The notes under the pieces were generated by a model. It saw nothing but the letters and a program-made list of their open reading frames with translations, was not told the origin of the DNA and ran no database searches. Made by a program: the position numbers and the translations under genes. DNA of 64,000 nt from JALOLG01 sp963776935. Lineage in GTDB: Bacteria; Actinomycetota; Acidimicrobiia; Acidimicrobiales; Ilumatobacteraceae. The stretch spans positions 620,001 through 684,000 of the forward strand of contig CAVZOP010000002.1 of the NCBI GenBank assembly GCA_963776935.1, written 5' to 3'. Below, piece by piece: positions 61,272-64,000 of the stretch (its first letter is position 1; each line of letters opens with the position of its first letter).

Positions 61272-61277
61272 TAACGT
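61272..61277 (+). promoter_or_regulatory. Putative -10 element (TAACGT) for leaderless divIVA
   Basis: TAACGT ends 7 nt before ATG 61285, right after the tandem repeat. It supports ATG 61285 rather than GTG 61276. Confidence 0.6.
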
Positions 61278-61284
61278 GCGGCTC

Positions 61285-62199
61285 ATGGAGATGAGCCCGC
61301 AGCAGGTTCGGAACGCGTCGTTCAAGTCGGCCAAGCGCGGGTTCGACCCCGACGAGGTGCAGGCGTTCTTGCGCGACGTCGCCGAGTCGCTCGAGGCGGC
61401 GCAGAACCAGTCGACGGCCATGGAGGCCAGGGCCAGGGCCGCGGTTGCGCGTCTGCAAGAGGTGAGCACGGCACGCGAGTCACCGGCGGAGCCGGTGAGC
61501 GCCGGCGATGCCGAGACCATCAGCCGGACGCTGCTGCTCGCGCAGCGCACCGCCGATGCGACCGTTTCGGAAGCCAAGTCGGAGGCCGATCGCATCGTCA
61601 CCGCCGCCCACCAGGAGGCCGCGAGCACGATCGATTCGACGCGCGACATGTCGTCGCGTCTCCTCGAAGAAGCGCGAACCGAGGCTCGTCAGGTCTCCGA
61701 GGTCGAGCTCAGGGCCGTGCAGGCCGAGGTCGAGGCGCTCGTCGCCAGGCGTGACTTCCTCGAGTCCGACGTCGACCAGCTCGAGCACTTCCTCGTCGAT
61801 CAACGCGATCGTCTGCGCCAGGCCGCGTCCGCGCTGCTCGACGTCTCCGAGCGCGTGCCCGGTGGGTTGGGGGAGGTGCGACGACCGTTGCTGTCGGCGT
61901 CCGACGACCCCGGCCCGGCGTTGGAGTCGCGTGCATCGACCGGGGCCGTTTCCGAGAACGTGCCCGGCGCGACCGATGCCGCATCCGATCCGGGCCACGA
62001 ACCGCCGCTGCCGGCCGGCGACGATGCCGGCCAGCACGACACAGCCGTCGATCCGTCCGAGGATCTGACGACGCGCATCGAGTTCGGGTCGGACCAGCCG
62101 TCCGGCGACGACCCCGCCGTCACCACGCCATGGGCCGCCGAACCCGACGACGAGCCGCAATTCCGCTTCGGGCTCGGCGAAACCCGCCGCTACGAGTAG
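61285..62199 (+). CDS. divIVA: DivIVA/Wag31-like polar and septal scaffold
   Basis: 304 aa. The membrane-binding N-terminal domain is SPQQVRNASFKSAKRGFDPDEVQAFL, quoted in parts: ASFKSAKRG and FDPDEVQAFLRDV. A coiled coil follows (about 30-190: SLEAAQNQSTAMEARARAAV, VEALVARRDFLESDVDQLEH) and then a disordered acidic tail ending FRFGLGETRRYE. DivIVA recruits wall-synthesis and division proteins to curved membrane. The start is ATG 61285, giving MEMSPQQ, because of the -10 hexamer 7 nt upstream. Confidence 0.88.
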   Translation: MEMSPQQVRNASFKSAKRGFDPDEVQAFLRDVAESLEAAQNQSTAMEARARAAVARLQEVSTARESPAEPVSAGDAETISRTLLLAQRTADATVSEAKSEADRIVTAAHQEAASTIDSTRDMSSRLLEEARTEARQVSEVELRAVQAEVEALVARRDFLESDVDQLEHFLVDQRDRLRQAASALLDVSERVPGGLGEVRRPLLSASDDPGPALESRASTGAVSENVPGATDAASDPGHEPPLPAGDDAGQHDTAVDPSEDLTTRIEFGSDQPSGDDPAVTTPWAAEPDDEPQFRFGLGETRRYE

Positions 62200-62230
62200 C
62201 TCCGAGCGTCGGTAGCGTTGCTGGCCAGCG

Positions 62231-64000
62231 ATGGCTACCCCGCGATATCCCGACGTCGATCAGCAACCCGATCTGGCCGCGATCGAGCGCGCCGTGCTCG
62301 ACCGTTGGTCGGACGACGGCACGTTCGCCGCGTCGGTCGAGTTGCGACCGGCCGGTGAGGACGGCAGCAACGAGTACGTGTTCTACGACGGGCCACCGTT
62401 CGCCAACGGTCTGCCGCACTACGGGCACCTGCTCACCGGTTTCGTCAAGGACGCCGTGCCGCGCTACCAGACGATGCGTGGGCGCCGCGTCGAGCGCCGT
62501 TTCGGTTGGGACTGCCACGGTCTGCCGGCCGAGGTCGAAGCCGAGCGCGAGCTCGGCATCGCCGGCCACCCGGCGATCAATGAGTTCGGCATCGGCCGGT
62601 TCAACGAGTACTGCCGCACGAGCGTGCTGAGATACACGAACGACTGGGAGCGCTACGTCACCCGCCAGGCCCGCTGGGTCGACTTCGAGAACGACTACAA
62701 GACCCTCGACCTCGACTACATGGAGAGCGTCATGTGGGCGTTCAAGACATTGTGGGACAAGGGCCTGATCTACGAGGGGTTCCGCGTGCTGGCGTACTGC
62801 TGGCGGTGCGAGACGCCGCTGAGCAACACCGAGACCCGCATGGACGACGTGTACCGCGACCGTCAGGACCCGGCCCTCACGGTGTGGTTCGAGCTCGAGG
62901 GCGGCGACCGGGTCCTCACGTGGACGACCACACCGTGGACCCTGCCATCGAACTTGGCGCTCGCGGTCGGACCCGACATCGACTACGCGGTGATGGAGGA
63001 GGACGGGCAGCGGTACATCCTCGCCGAGGCCCGGCTCGACGGGTACGCCAACGAGCTCGCCGGCGCCGATCGGGTCGGCACGGTGAAGGGCGCCGAGCTG
63101 GTCGGTCGCCGGTACCAGCCGCTGTTCGACTTCCTCGCCGACACACCGAACGCGTTCCAGGTGCTCGCCGGCGACTTCGTGACCACCGAGGAGGGCACCG
63201 GGATCGTCCACATGGCGCCCGGCTTCGGCGAGGACGACCAGATCGCATGCAACGCCGTCGGCATCCCGACGATCTGTCCCATGGACGAGCACGGGCGCTT
63301 CACCGCGCCGGTGATGGACTGGATCGGCCAGCACGTGTTCGATGCCAACGCCGACGTGATCCGGCGACTCAAGCTCGACGGCGTCGTCGTGCGGCACGAC
63401 TCGTACAACCACTCGTACCCGCATTGCTGGCGCTGCGATCAGCCCCTCGTCTATCGCGCGATCTCGTCGTGGTTCGTCCAGGTGACCGCCTTCCGCGACC
63501 GGATGGTCGAGCTCAACGAGCAGATCCGGTGGGTGCCAGAGCACGTCAAGGACGGCAGCTTCGGCAAGTGGATCGCCAACGCGCGCGACTGGTCGATCAG
63601 CAGGAACCGTTTCTGGGGGTCGCCGATCCCGGTGTGGGTGAGCGACTCGCCCGAGTATCCGAGGACCGACGTCTACGGCTCGCTGGCCGAGCTCGAGGCC
63701 GATTTCGGGGTGACGGTCACCGATCTCCACCGGCCCGCCGTCGACCAACTGGTGCGACTCAACCCCGACGACCCGACCGGCCGATCGTCGATGCGCCGGG
63801 TCTCGGCCGTGCTCGACTGCTGGTTCGAGTCCGGGTCGATGCCGTTCGCCCAGGTGCACTACCCGTTCGAGAACGCCGAGTGGTTCGAGCACCACTACCC
63901 GGGCGACTTCATCGTCGAGTACATCGCCCAGACCCGCGGCTGGTTCTACACGCTCCACGTGCTGGCGACGGCGCTGTTCGATCGTCCCGCCTTCTCCACG
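62231..64000 (+). CDS. ileS: Isoleucyl-tRNA synthetase, 3' end outside window
   Basis: 590 codons are present; the full enzyme should be about 1,040. Charges tRNA-Ile. The class I HIGH motif is HYGH in PPFANGLPHYGHLLTG, followed by FGWDCHGLPAEVE; the editing domain has LTWTTTPWTLPSNLALAVG and GTGIVHMAPGFGEDD; zinc-type CWRCETPLSN and CWRCDQPLVYRA follow. NPHYGH-type context and length class it with the eukaryote-like IleRS of actinobacteria, which are insensitive to mupirocin. ATG 62231 gives MATPRYPDVD; the KMSKS loop lies beyond the window. Divisome genes end here. Confidence 0.93.
   Translation, partial: MATPRYPDVDQQPDLAAIERAVLDRWSDDGTFAASVELRPAGEDGSNEYVFYDGPPFANGLPHYGHLLTGFVKDAVPRYQTMRGRRVERRFGWDCHGLPAEVEAERELGIAGHPAINEFGIGRFNEYCRTSVLRYTNDWERYVTRQARWVDFENDYKTLDLDYMESVMWAFKTLWDKGLIYEGFRVLAYCWRCETPLSNTETRMDDVYRDRQDPALTVWFELEGGDRVLTWTTTPWTLPSNLALAVGPDIDYAVMEEDGQRYILAEARLDGYANELAGADRVGTVKGAELVGRRYQPLFDFLADTPNAFQVLAGDFVTTEEGTGIVHMAPGFGEDDQIACNAVGIPTICPMDEHGRFTAPVMDWIGQHVFDANADVIRRLKLDGVVVRHDSYNHSYPHCWRCDQPLVYRAISSWFVQVTAFRDRMVELNEQIRWVPEHVKDGSFGKWIANARDWSISRNRFWGSPIPVWVSDSPEYPRTDVYGSLAELEADFGVTVTDLHRPAVDQLVRLNPDDPTGRSSMRRVSAVLDCWFESGSMPFAQVHYPFENAEWFEHHYPGDFIVEYIAQTRGWFYTLHVLATALFDRPAFST

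Noticed and set aside
62120..63958. 612-codon minus-strand frame at the window's end
   Set aside because: Antisense to ileS, which has all class I synthetase motifs on the plus strand.

Overview
The window is a high-GC chromosomal stretch from an actinobacterium. Evidence for Actinomycetota: a WhiB regulator, an MtrA/MtrB-type two-component system, a dcw cluster that continues into yggS-sepF-divIVA without ftsA, DUF3040 and DUF222/HNH genes, a eukaryote-type IleRS, mycobacterial-type SOS boxes, and many genes that appear to be transcribed without a leader. The MurE DNPR motif indicates meso-diaminopimelate peptidoglycan. An Acidimicrobiia (Ilumatobacter-like) origin is my inference from the overall gene mix and is not proven here.

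Layout. 1-262 holds the 5' part of rnpB (minus strand). 300-6802 is a minus-strand cluster: glpD, an alkyl-DHAP-synthase-like flavoprotein, a small membrane protein, an unusual FGGY kinase and two Tat-exported ferritin-like proteins. A GlpC-like iron-sulfur protein diverges at 6876. 8395-13590: whiB, trpD, thrB, a DnaQ/UvrC-like fusion nuclease with two SOS boxes, and a NYN-domain protein. 13835-15088: a broken DUF222/HNH gene. 15250-26093: a Cys-rich protein, queG, a PimB-like glycosyltransferase, a class III cyclase, an SRPBCC protein, a ROK glucokinase, ppa, an aminotransferase, an ACT protein, canonical glpK and pfkA. 26107-32391: a short LpqB-like lipoprotein with mtrB and mtrA, an inositol-phosphatase-family gene, a polyprenol-phosphate mannosyltransferase, and dinB with its own SOS box. 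32490-36178: a tightly overlapping operon around an HTTM (vitamin-K-carboxylase-like) membrane protein. 36185-40693: transglutaminase/DUF58/MoxR operon. 40786-44559: a degenerate ROK protein, an acyl-CoA dehydrogenase, an HNH nuclease and a lipoate-ligase-like gene. 44523-59809: the dcw cluster mraZ-rsmH-ftsL-ftsI-murE-mraY-murD-ftsW-murG-murC-murB-ftsQ-ftsZ (no murF), followed by yggS, sepF, divIVA and the 5' part of ileS, which runs off the window.

Four sequence-level patterns stand out. (1) At least fourteen genes have a TAnnnT hexamer 6-8 nt before the start codon and no Shine-Dalgarno, the signature of leaderless mRNAs. (2) Five TGGKN repeats at an exact 10-bp period overlap a good promoter upstream of mraZ: a textbook MraZ operator. 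(3) SOS-box palindromes precede dinB and, as a pair, the DnaQ/UvrC fusion gene. (4) About a dozen genes, including the normally essential murE and murG, are split by single-base frameshifts. This points to uncorrected indels in the sequence rather than gene decay, and broken genes should be read with that in mind.

The best candidates for undescribed biology are the HTTM operon (32834-36178) and the kinase/flavoprotein/Fe-S cluster (1780-8237), whose kinase has lost two glycerol-contacting residues. The ROK-fold protein at 40786, which has lost its catalytic motifs, is a third.
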